Source: Shewanella sp. TC10
GTDB taxonomy: Bacteria > Pseudomonadota > Gammaproteobacteria > Enterobacterales > Shewanellaceae
Assembly (NCBI RefSeq): GCF_009663145.1
Contig: NZ_VKHR01000009.1
Location: 2 to 64,001 of the forward strand
Direction of reading: 5' to 3'
Length of the DNA: 64,000 nt
Positions 9,003 to 16,600 of this stretch are shown here, piece by piece. The notes under the pieces are model-generated. The model was not told where the DNA came from. It saw only the letters and a list, made by a program, of their open reading frames with translations, and ran no database searches. The position numbers and the translations under genes are program-made. Numbering within the stretch: position 1 is the first letter of the stretch; each line of letters starts with the position of its first letter.

Positions 9003-9366
9003 TAGCCAATTTTCGCCGCAAATGTCGGTTGATGATTTTATTGAAGCAGCAAATTCTTATGCAATGGGTAAGTCTCATACAAATGCTAAAAGCCAGCATG
9101 ATTCAAATAAACAGGCGATGGAGCAATTATTTGCTTTAACACAGGCTAATGAGCCAATAAATGAAAAGCTGCACTTAACAAGTAAACCACAGCCTTTTAG
9201 AAGGTCAACGTTTACATTAAGCGAAGCTGCGATAGAGCAATTAACATTGCTTAGTCAAAGCAGCCATACCGCTAAGTCGAGGTTAATTAGGCAATTAATC
9301 CAACAGCACTATTCACTTTCTGAACAAGAGCAAAGAGCCATAGAAAGTGAGATAGACATTAAATAA
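8962..9366 (+). CDS. ParA-linked protein with C-terminal ribbon-helix-helix domain
   Basis: A 134-residue protein that starts inside the parA 3' end, behind a strong GAGGGGG ribosome site. The N-terminal 40 residues (MGLADLKKN... SVDDFIEAANSYAMGK) are a possible ParA-contacting peptide. A polar linker follows. Residues about 80-120 (RRSTFTLSEAAIEQLTLLS ... KSRLIRQLIQQHY) match the strand-helix-helix pattern of MetJ/Arc/CopG DNA-binding proteins. With the upstream repeats it plausibly forms the DNA-binding half of a partition or positioning system. No further homology recognised. Confidence 0.65.
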   Translation: MGLADLKKNVTPCNSQFSPQMSVDDFIEAANSYAMGKSHTNAKSQHDSNKQAMEQLFALTQANEPINEKLHLTSKPQPFRRSTFTLSEAAIEQLTLLSQSSHTAKSRLIRQLIQQHYSLSEQEQRAIESEIDIK

Positions 9367-9459
9367 CCCCATAACGAAGGACAGTAAAAACTCAAACACT
9401 AGTGATTAACTAACGCATAAAACAATATACAAGAACTATAAGAATCCCTCCCCTCTTTG

Positions 9460-9494
9460 CTGGCATCAACGTAAGTTGATTGCCAGTTTTTTTA
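9460..9494 (+). terminator. Terminator of the ParA cassette
   Basis: CTGGCATCAAC pairs with GTTGATTGCCAG (one bulge, GTAA loop) and is followed by seven T residues; about 95 bp after the stop of the ribbon-helix-helix gene. Confidence 0.85.
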
Positions 9495-9598
9495 TGGCTT
9501 TAAAACATTTTAATTAGTAGTCACTAAATTACCCCCTTGAATTTTGCCTGTTGTCACCCAATAACTTATTTAAGCTTATTACTCTTCAAGGAAGGCAT

Positions 9599-10423
9599 AT
9601 GACTGCATTGTTGGTTCTGATTATAATTTCAATTATTGCCATTGGCCTTATTGTCACTAAGCCTAAGCGTACCCAACAACGCCGAGAAAGCATTGCACAA
9701 CAACCTTTCCCTAAAGCATGGAGACAAATCCTTAAACGTCGATTCCCCTATTTCAAAGCTATGCCTACAGACCTGCAATTGCAGTTAAAGAAACACATTC
9801 AAGTCTTCATTGAAGAAAAAGAGTTTGTCGGCTGTGATGGTTTCAATATCACTGATGAAGTAAAAGTTACCATCGCGGCACAAGCATGCTTGTTATTACT
9901 CAACCGTAAAACAAACTTTTACCCCAAGCTTAAACAGATTTTGGTTTACCCTTACGCTTTTATTGTGGAAAAAAGAGGGACTGATTTCGCTGGCGTAGAA
10001 TCAAACCAGCGTAATGTGTTGTTGGGTGAGTCATGGGGCAATGGCAAAATAGTATTATCTTGGAAAAGTACACTTGATGGCGCAGCTGATCCATTCGATG
10101 GTCAAAATGTTGTAATTCATGAGTTCGCCCATCAACTAGATCAAGAGAATGGTCAAGCGAATGGTGCACCGCCACTTCGCGACATTACTCATTATTCTGC
10201 TTGGTCAAAAATCTTAGGCCAAGAGTTTGAAACTCTACAGCATTGTGCCAGACAGCAAATACCTTCTTTATTCAATTATTATGGCGCCACTAATCCTGCT
10301 GAATTTTTCGCTGTTATAAGCGAAACATTTTTTGAAAGGCCCCATGAGTTTTACCAGCAACACAATTTACTTTATAAAGAGTTAAGCCACTTTTATCAGC
10401 TTGACCCTATCAACTGGCAGTAA
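9599..10423 (+). CDS. mtfA: MtfA-like zinc peptidase with N-terminal membrane anchor
   Basis: The zinc motif HEFAHQLDQENG (HExxH) and the downstream FAVISETFFERPHEF segment identify the MtfA (Mlc titration factor A/DUF980) peptidase family. In E. coli MtfA binds the repressor Mlc and has aminopeptidase activity. Here the first 22 residues form a hydrophobic segment (ALLVLIIISIIAIGLIV), so this form appears membrane-anchored; E. coli MtfA is cytosolic. The ATG at 9599 has AAGGAAGG before it; an upstream TTG at 9551 is in frame but less likely. Confidence 0.88.
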   Translation: MTALLVLIIISIIAIGLIVTKPKRTQQRRESIAQQPFPKAWRQILKRRFPYFKAMPTDLQLQLKKHIQVFIEEKEFVGCDGFNITDEVKVTIAAQACLLLLNRKTNFYPKLKQILVYPYAFIVEKRGTDFAGVESNQRNVLLGESWGNGKIVLSWKSTLDGAADPFDGQNVVIHEFAHQLDQENGQANGAPPLRDITHYSAWSKILGQEFETLQHCARQQIPSLFNYYGATNPAEFFAVISETFFERPHEFYQQHNLLYKELSHFYQLDPINWQ

Positions 10424-10469
10424 TTTGATTGTTAGTTGATTTATCATTAAAAAAGAACAAGGAATTCCC

Positions 10470-10946
10470 ATGCAAAACGCCCTGCTTGCCCTTTTACTAA
10501 CCAGTAGTTTGTGGGTAATGTCATCACTTCCTGTTGAAGCCAATGACACGATTTCAATTGAGTCTAAACAACTGGCCGATAACCTTTTAGATCAACTTCA
10601 TCAAGATGCTACGGATGCCAACTGGGATAGCTATTTTTCTTTATACGACCCTAAAGCTGTGTTTCTAGGGACTGATGCAAGTGAGCGTTGGGATATGGAG
10701 CAATTTTCTGGTTATGCAAGACCCACTGATGGCTGGCATTACAAAGTCAAATCTCGTCAGTTGTTACAATTCGACAATACCATCGTATTTGATGAGTTAC
10801 TTGAAAGTGCCAGTTATGGGCTATGCCGAGGTACAGGCGCGCTGCAATTAACAGAAAACGGTTGGAAGATTGTGCAGTACCATTTAAGCATTGCAGTACC
10901 AAATGAAGATGCTAAAGCGGTCGCAAAGCTGATTGGAGCTAAATAA
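10470..10946 (+). CDS. Secreted NTF2/SnoaL-like protein
   Basis: 158 residues with a signal peptide (ending near LPVEA). The mature part matches the SnoaL/DUF4440-type NTF2-like fold: long N-terminal helix (SKQLADNLLDQLHQDATDANWDSYFSLYDPKAVFLGTDASERW, read as separate conserved blocks) then WDMEQF and the strand WKIVQYHLSIAVP near the end. Proteins of this type are often small binding or scaffold domains; no catalytic residues can be assigned. It follows mtfA by 46 bp with its own ribosome site (AAGGAA) and may be co-transcribed. Confidence 0.75.
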   Translation: MQNALLALLLTSSLWVMSSLPVEANDTISIESKQLADNLLDQLHQDATDANWDSYFSLYDPKAVFLGTDASERWDMEQFSGYARPTDGWHYKVKSRQLLQFDNTIVFDELLESASYGLCRGTGALQLTENGWKIVQYHLSIAVPNEDAKAVAKLIGAK

Positions 10947-10986
10947 TACTTAAGTGGATAAAAGCTCAAAGAGGTAATTAATAATA

Positions 10987-11018
10987 AAAGCCAGGGATTA
11001 TTTCAATCCACTGGCTTT
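10987..11018. terminator. Bidirectional terminator between convergent genes
   Basis: AAAGCCAG and CTGGCTTT arms, with inner GGATT/AATCC pairing, lie between the NTF2-like gene (plus) and the hydrolase gene (minus). Confidence 0.75.
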
Positions 11019-11047
11019 GATTTTAGTTATTTGGCCATAGAAAATAG

Positions 11048-12016
11048 TTAAATCTGCATATGGTCATCAATGAGGCTAAGGATCTTATCCTTTAACCACT
11101 TAGGACCATAATCGTTCATGTCATTGTGCCTTGAACCATCAATCATTATCACAGAAATATTACTCGCATCCTCCCCCTCAGAAGGCAGAACCCCTGTATC
11201 TGCAGGATAGTCACTTGCTCTTATTGATAGCACTTTAATTGCTGGATCTCTTGGTAGAGGCACCCTACGGTGGTCTAAGGTAATGATACGACTAATGTAA
11301 TCGACCTTATTATCAATATTGCTTGCACCTGTGTTTGCTAGCAAAGCCGAGATGTCACCACCATTTGAATGACCTACTAAGGTGATATGTTTAAAATCAA
11401 AATGTTCAGCTATATAAGAGGACGAATCAGCTAATGATAGCTTTTGATTAAGGTACTGTGAAGTAACGTACTGCTCACTAAAGTAATGCTGAATAAAGTT
11501 CAGTGTATCAGCTCCGCGCTGCCAATTTTCATGGCGAGTTTCAGCGAAGGGTTGAATTCTTGATAAAGGTGGGTCTGAAGGTAATTCATGACGCACTGCT
11601 ATCACTAAATAACCTCGCTGTTGGAAATGCTGGCTTATGAATTGATATTCAGTATGGAGCAAGCCGTATCCAGAACTTAAAATCATTACTGGGCACAGGC
11701 TAGCTTCCCTACAATTGAATTCAGCTAAAGGGTAATAGAGCTCAACAGGGATAGAACGCTTTCTCGATTTATCTTCAACGATGAGGCTATCAGAATTAAA
11801 TTTGCTGACACTAATTGAACTGGTAGCCGTTGAGCCGGTAGTAGTTGAGTCGGTAGTCGTTAGGCTGGTATCAGGCGAGCTTGTAATAGATGAATAGCTA
11901 GATTCATCAGCTGCTGTCACTTTTGTCACAAGCACACTGACTAATAACACACTAAATGCTAACGCTTTGAAGGCTTGCGAAAGATTTAAGTTCATATTTA
12001 TAAGGTTTTTAAACAA
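11048..12016 (-). CDS. Secreted alpha/beta hydrolase
   Basis: A signal peptide (hydrophobic AFSVLLVSVLVT near residues 18-32) is followed by a Ser/Thr-rich linker (residues about 40-70). The alpha/beta hydrolase fold then shows the nucleophile elbow GHSNGG (near residue 215) and a C-terminal histidine in DGSRHND. It resembles dienelactone/PAF-acetylhydrolase-like serine hydrolases; the substrate is unknown. The likely start is a TTG at 12016 with GAGGT upstream; the ATG at 11995 lacks a ribosome site, and both keep the signal peptide. The gene lies 35 bp after the HDOD-GAF gene and may be co-transcribed with it. Confidence 0.8.
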   Translation of the reverse strand: MFKNLINMNLNLSQAFKALAFSVLLVSVLVTKVTAADESSYSSITSSPDTSLTTTDSTTTGSTATSSISVSKFNSDSLIVEDKSRKRSIPVELYYPLAEFNCREASLCPVMILSSGYGLLHTEYQFISQHFQQRGYLVIAVRHELPSDPPLSRIQPFAETRHENWQRGADTLNFIQHYFSEQYVTSQYLNQKLSLADSSSYIAEHFDFKHITLVGHSNGGDISALLANTGASNIDNKVDYISRIITLDHRRVPLPRDPAIKVLSIRASDYPADTGVLPSEGEDASNISVIMIDGSRHNDMNDYGPKWLKDKILSLIDDHMQI

Positions 12017-12051
12017 TGATGACCTCAGACAGGTTAAGTATTCTGATTAAA

Positions 12052-13539
12052 CTAATGCACTGCTAGCCCAAAACAAAGGTTCGCTAACTGAGTTAAATGA
12101 CAAAAACTATCAAAGTCTTGCTGAGTGATTTGTCTTGAAGAGTGGTGTTTATCCGCATAAAACAAACCTATTGCTTTGTCGTTAACCACAATTGGGGCAA
12201 TCATGTAGCCATATTTGAATTGGTTAGCGTCAAAATTAGCACTCACATAGGAGGTTAGCGAGTCTGGTTCTCTTTCATCAAACTCATGTATCCAATCCGC
12301 TTGTTTATGATTAATACTGTACAGAAATGGGTTAGTCTCACCTTGCATTTCAATCAGTAACTCAAGTTTAAACTTATCGGCCCCCTCTCCAAATGCAATA
12401 CGGGGTGATAGTTGCTTTCGATTCGGAGAAAGCAACATAACCGAACAGCGGTCGACGCCTACCCCATCTAAAATACCTTCGAGGGTGGTTTGTACCACTT
12501 GATTAAAGTCTGCTTTTTGAATGGCTAATTCAGTTAATTCACGTAGCTTTTTAAGCTGTAAAACCAAGTTTATTTCTCTAGATTCTATGGTTTGTTCAGG
12601 TTTATCAAGCGTTGAAATTATCTCTGCCGTATCGGGTAAATGCTGCACTAATTCAATCGCGCCATAATCTTCAGCTAAACGAATGGTTGCTTCCGCACAG
12701 CGACTTATACGGGCTTTACATTGCGCTAAACTGATGTTTTGAATCTCTGCTGCAGCAGTTAATAATTCATTGAGCTTTTCAGCATTAATATGAGGCTGGT
12801 TTAACGCATCGGTTATTTCGTTAGCCAGAAAAATACTGCGGATTTCAGGCATTCTTTCATCAGGATGAGATAGCGAAGTCGTTAATACATCGCCTAAGCC
12901 CCAGGCCCTAGCAATGCTTTGGGTGAGCTGGGAAAACGAAGTACCTAGTTTTTCTCTCACCACCACTTTTTGTTGTTTTGTTGAGTCACAAACCAGCAGC
13001 GCTTGGTCAAGATGATCAACAAATTGGCCGCCAATGCTCCAAAAAGCACTTTCGCCTATTCGATATAATAAAGATGCAATGAAGACCTCTTCACGTAGTG
13101 CTTCATCATAGTCTTTTAGCATCACACGAGAGATCATCGCAGCTTGAAATGAATGCGCCATTAACTTGATTAAGCGCCGATATACTGACTCTGAAAGGTT
13201 ATGGTTTTCTAGTAAACTAGTGAGCAGTTTTGCAGTAATGCAAATATTTCGAATAGTATCAAACCCCAACACGACAGCAGCGCGACTAACCGTTGTCACA
13301 TGACTCGTGCCTTTATTGTAAATCGCACTATTAGCAACCCGTAAAATACGTGTCGTTAGAGCATTATCATGCATCACACTGCGGCCAAGAGATGCCAAAG
13401 AAGACACGTCATCCTTAGCCAGTTTCTCTAAGTCTCTAATTGTGGAACATAAAGCAGGCATTTCTTGATCACTAATACGCTTAGTCCAGTAATCGACACC
13501 TTTTGTTATTGGTTGTGAAGTTTTCAAATACTTACTCAT
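12052..13539 (-). CDS. HDOD-GAF signalling protein
   Basis: The N-terminal HDOD domain (about residues 20-230, with LTTRILRVANSAIYN and the AAVVLGFDTIRNICI segments) lacks a catalytic HD pair, as is usual for the family. A coiled region near residues 310-340 leads to a C-terminal GAF domain (about residues 345-490, with GVDRCSVMLLSPNRK and KAIGLFYADKH). HDOD-GAF proteins in Shewanella and Vibrio relatives are associated with regulation of motility, stress or c-di-GMP signalling, but nothing specific is shown here. Start chosen at the ATG 13539. Confidence 0.85.
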   Translation of the reverse strand: MSKYLKTSQPITKGVDYWTKRISDQEMPALCSTIRDLEKLAKDDVSSLASLGRSVMHDNALTTRILRVANSAIYNKGTSHVTTVSRAAVVLGFDTIRNICITAKLLTSLLENHNLSESVYRRLIKLMAHSFQAAMISRVMLKDYDEALREEVFIASLLYRIGESAFWSIGGQFVDHLDQALLVCDSTKQQKVVVREKLGTSFSQLTQSIARAWGLGDVLTTSLSHPDERMPEIRSIFLANEITDALNQPHINAEKLNELLTAAAEIQNISLAQCKARISRCAEATIRLAEDYGAIELVQHLPDTAEIISTLDKPEQTIESREINLVLQLKKLRELTELAIQKADFNQVVQTTLEGILDGVGVDRCSVMLLSPNRKQLSPRIAFGEGADKFKLELLIEMQGETNPFLYSINHKQADWIHEFDEREPDSLTSYVSANFDANQFKYGYMIAPIVVNDKAIGLFYADKHHSSRQITQQDFDSFCHLTQLANLCFGLAVH

Positions 13540-13848
13540 CAAGTATGACAGTATTTTTACTATAACCTTTTATCAACATTTTTTGGACAAAAAAAACGGC
13601 TCCGAAGAGCCGCAACACAAGCGAATGGTTGAAAACTTACTGGGTAGGAAGTTAAAAATCCTCGCATTAAGAACCACAACTAGCTGACGCTAATATTCCA
13701 AATACTGGATAAAAACCCGATGAAACCTGTAGGTGAGTAACACCGGGGCAAATCAGCTGCAAAGCAGCTAAACTGTTTCAGGAATGAGTCACTCATTTAA
13801 GTGACTCTTCCCACGAAGTAGTAATTAACCCTTTTCAATCTTTTAAAA
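13540..13848. other. aceB 3' untranslated region and spacer with hairpins
   Basis: No gene is seen. From the minus strand this is the roughly 240-nt 3' UTR of aceB, ending in the terminator at 13589-13612. It contains two further hairpins: AGCTGC-AAA-GCAGCT at about 13755-13769, and GAGTCACT/AGTGACTC at 13786-13807. Confidence 0.5.
13589..13612 (-). terminator. Terminator of aceB
   Basis: On the minus strand CGGCTC-TTCG-GAGCCG (a stable UUCG tetraloop hairpin) is followed by eight T residues. Confidence 0.9.
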
Positions 13849-15504
13849 TTAAGCAGTTAAAAGCTCGTATCCTGGTAAGGTTAAAAAGTCGACGAGTTCA
13901 TCTGATGTGGTGATCTCATCAAATAAGGTCGCCGCTTGATTAAACTTACCTTGGTTAAACCGTTCACTACCTAACTCATGCTCTACCGTGCCAAGCTCTT
14001 CACTTAACATACTTTTGAACAAAGCCTTAGTGACTAACTTTCCATTTGATAATGACTTTTCGTGCTGGATCCATTGCCAAATTGAAGTACGTGAGATTTC
14101 AGCAGTAGCAGCATCTTCCATCAAACCATAGATTGGTACACAACCGTTGCCTTGGATCCACGCTTCAATATATTGCAGTGCAATACGTATATTTAAACGC
14201 ATGCCTTCTTCAGTTCGTTCACCTTCACATGGTGTCAGTAACTCATCAGCTAAAATTGGCGCGTCAACATCGCGGGTGATATGCAGCTGGTTAGTTCCAT
14301 TACCGATGTAATCATTAAAAATGGTCATTGCTGTATCAGCTAACCCAGGGTGCGCCACCCATGTGCCGTCGTGCCCATTACGAGCTTCAAGTTCTTTGTC
14401 GCCTTTTACCTTCTGCAATACTTGTTCATTTGCTTCAGGGGTTTTAGCTGGGATAAAGGCTGCCATGCCTCCCATTGCTAGTGCACCACGCTTATGACAG
14501 GTTTTAACCAGTAAGCGTGAATATGCACTTAAAAATGGTGTATCCATTGTTACAGCTTGTCTGTCAGGTAATACACGGTCAGCGTGTTTATTCAGTGTTT
14601 TGATATAACTGAAAATATAATCCCAACGGCCACAGTTCAATGCAACGATGTTTGAGCGCAGTTCATAAAGGATCTCATCCATTTCAAAAACCGCAGGTAG
14701 TGTCTCAATCAAGCAAGTACATTTTATGGTGCCAGGCTTTAGACAAAAGCGGTCTTCTACAAAAGCAAATACCTTTGCCCACCAACGCGCTTCAATATGG
14801 CTTTCAAGTTTTGGTATGTAAAAGTAAGGGCCGCTGCCTTTCGCCAATAACTGGTGATAGTTATGATAAAAATACATCGCAAAGTCGAACAACCCAGCTG
14901 GAATTGGTTCGCCTTTGAATTCAATATGCTTTTCTTTTAAGTGCAATCCACGTACACGACAAATTAAAACCGCTGGGTCTTCATCTAATTCGTAATGTTT
15001 ACCTGTGTTTTCTGCAGTAAAGCTAATGTCACCTCTTACTGCATCACGGAGGTTAATTTGACCTTGAACGACTTTTTCCCAACTCGGTGCTAAAGAGTCT
15101 TCAAAATCTGCCATAAACACTTTTACATTGGCATTCAGTGCATTAATAATCATTTTGCGATCTACAGGGCCGGTAATTTCAACTCGGCGATCTGTTAAAT
15201 CTTCTGGCATGTCACGAATAGCCCACTCACCATCTCGAATAGCGCGAGTCTCAGGTAAAAAGTCAGGTAACTCACCATTGTCTATTCGTTGTTGCTTTTG
15301 CTTACGCTTGTTCAGAAGTTCTGGTACTTCTTGATTAAACTCAGCACACAGTGTTGCTAATAAAGAAAGCGCACCGTCATTAAAGATAGTTTCTTGGCCT
15401 GGGACCTTTGGACCGATTAACGCAAGATCGACACTTGTCGGTAAATCGATATCAGCACTTGGCTGTGAATTCGCATATCTAGCCACTAATTGTTCTGCTG
15501 TCAT
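13849..15504 (-). CDS. aceB: Malate synthase A (glyoxylate shunt)
   Basis: Condenses glyoxylate with acetyl-CoA to give malate. At 551 residues it matches malate synthase A; the signature NCGRWDYIFSYIKTL is present, as are VFMADFEDSLAPSW and the C-terminal region with YGLMEDAATAEISR. The ATG at 15504 has AAGGGG upstream, better than the in-frame ATG at 15522. In Shewanella oneidensis isocitrate lyase (aceA) lies beside aceB; here the downstream neighbour is the HDOD-GAF gene and no aceA is present in the window. Ends with its own terminator after a long 3' UTR. Confidence 0.96.
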   Translation of the reverse strand: MTAEQLVARYANSQPSADIDLPTSVDLALIGPKVPGQETIFNDGALSLLATLCAEFNQEVPELLNKRKQKQQRIDNGELPDFLPETRAIRDGEWAIRDMPEDLTDRRVEITGPVDRKMIINALNANVKVFMADFEDSLAPSWEKVVQGQINLRDAVRGDISFTAENTGKHYELDEDPAVLICRVRGLHLKEKHIEFKGEPIPAGLFDFAMYFYHNYHQLLAKGSGPYFYIPKLESHIEARWWAKVFAFVEDRFCLKPGTIKCTCLIETLPAVFEMDEILYELRSNIVALNCGRWDYIFSYIKTLNKHADRVLPDRQAVTMDTPFLSAYSRLLVKTCHKRGALAMGGMAAFIPAKTPEANEQVLQKVKGDKELEARNGHDGTWVAHPGLADTAMTIFNDYIGNGTNQLHITRDVDAPILADELLTPCEGERTEEGMRLNIRIALQYIEAWIQGNGCVPIYGLMEDAATAEISRTSIWQWIQHEKSLSNGKLVTKALFKSMLSEELGTVEHELGSERFNQGKFNQAATLFDEITTSDELVDFLTLPGYELLTA

Positions 15505-16600
15505 ATTAAGCCCCTTGAGCATGAGTCGGTTTTAAAAAGAGAGAAGCCAGTTCATTTCAGCTTTAACGTTTAGCTATACGGTCTATGCTTTTCTCTATCT
15601 CTCAACAAACCTGCCAATATTTAACCATCAAATGTTTGTTTCGAACTAAAACCTAACGAGAAACCTTTGCATTTGCAACAACCCCAAATGGATAGAAATC
15701 AGGGATAAACTCAATTTTAAATTGGTATTACCAAAGAAGCGGTAAACCTAAGCCACTGAAAAACAATAGATAAAACATATATTGAATTATAATGGAAAAA
15801 TTATTGGTAAATTGTCTTACAACTTATCCAATAACCACAAATGGAAAATTAACATGTAATTTATTTACCGACCGTAAACTATTAAATACATCATTTTTTG
15901 ACATTTATACCAAAGTAGAATTAGGCTTCCGTTTTGAACTAACCAAGGGGTAAAGGAGAGGAGTTAAATAAAAACAATAACTTAACATACATAAGGCAAC
16001 AACCGATTTCAAACAACCGTTTTAAATTGACGCTTACGAAAACGTAAGCACCAATTTAGAATATTTACTCTAGCACTCGGGAGATGTTACCCGATCAACA
16101 TCATTCTTTTTATTGGTTTACAGCAAAAAAAGTTAAATATTTTTATAAAAAAGTAAGAAAAGTGTCATTTTTCACTTTTTTGATTGGGTAAACAGCAGAA
16201 AGTAGCGTTTAAGAATGAGAAGTAAATCTTACATTGAGGCCTTAATAGTTACTTAAAGTAAAAAACTACCCAGGTTGAAAACTGAGATAACTTGAAACAC
16301 TGCAGCCACTTTCAAGCATAATAATCGTTTTTATATGTAAGTTTCATTCATACAGATAGCATTGACCCTGACTCGAATAGCCCTGAAAGCGAACTAATCC
16401 TTTAATTTTGGTGCTTATTTCGATTGAATGTACGACTGGATTAGTCTGGCTCAATATGGCTAAGTTAGCTAGATTGATAGCCTGATATAAGATCGCTTTA
16501 GGATAGGTAAAATATAATGCTATAAATGAGAAAAACTAGTTTTGATGGGCTGTATAACAATGCTGTCTAACAAAGGGGTCAGGTCAAATTAAGCAACTGC
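15505..16600. other. 1.1-kb intergenic region with hairpins, no protein gene
   Basis: This AT-rich stretch carries the aceB promoter region (minus strand) and has no convincing coding frame. Elements seen: a near-palindrome at 15855-15869 (TGTAATTTATTTACC) that weakly resembles the HexR operator; a 34-nt interrupted palindrome at 16024-16057; terminator-like hairpins on the plus strand at 16084-16111 (GATGTT/AACATC then CTTTTT) and 16158-16181 (AAAAGTG/CACTTTT); and a sequence at 16572-16595 reminiscent of REP/RAYT-associated elements. Confidence 0.45.
16024..16057 (+). repeat. Interrupted palindrome / hairpin
   Basis: AAATTG-AC-GCTTACG-AAAA-CGTAAGC-AC-CAATTT: two stacked perfect stems of 6 and 7 bp separated by a symmetric 2-nt mismatch. 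It could be the body of a small RNA or a protein-binding site. Confidence 0.6.

Noticed and set aside
15855..15869. HexR-like operator upstream of aceB
   Set aside because: Two mismatches at conserved positions of the 15-bp consensus as I recall it; noted only as weak in the intergenic entry.
15505..16600. Possible remnant of an isocitrate lyase gene
   Set aside because: I looked for isocitrate lyase-like coding sequence in both strands and saw none; the region is AT-rich and has stops in all frames.
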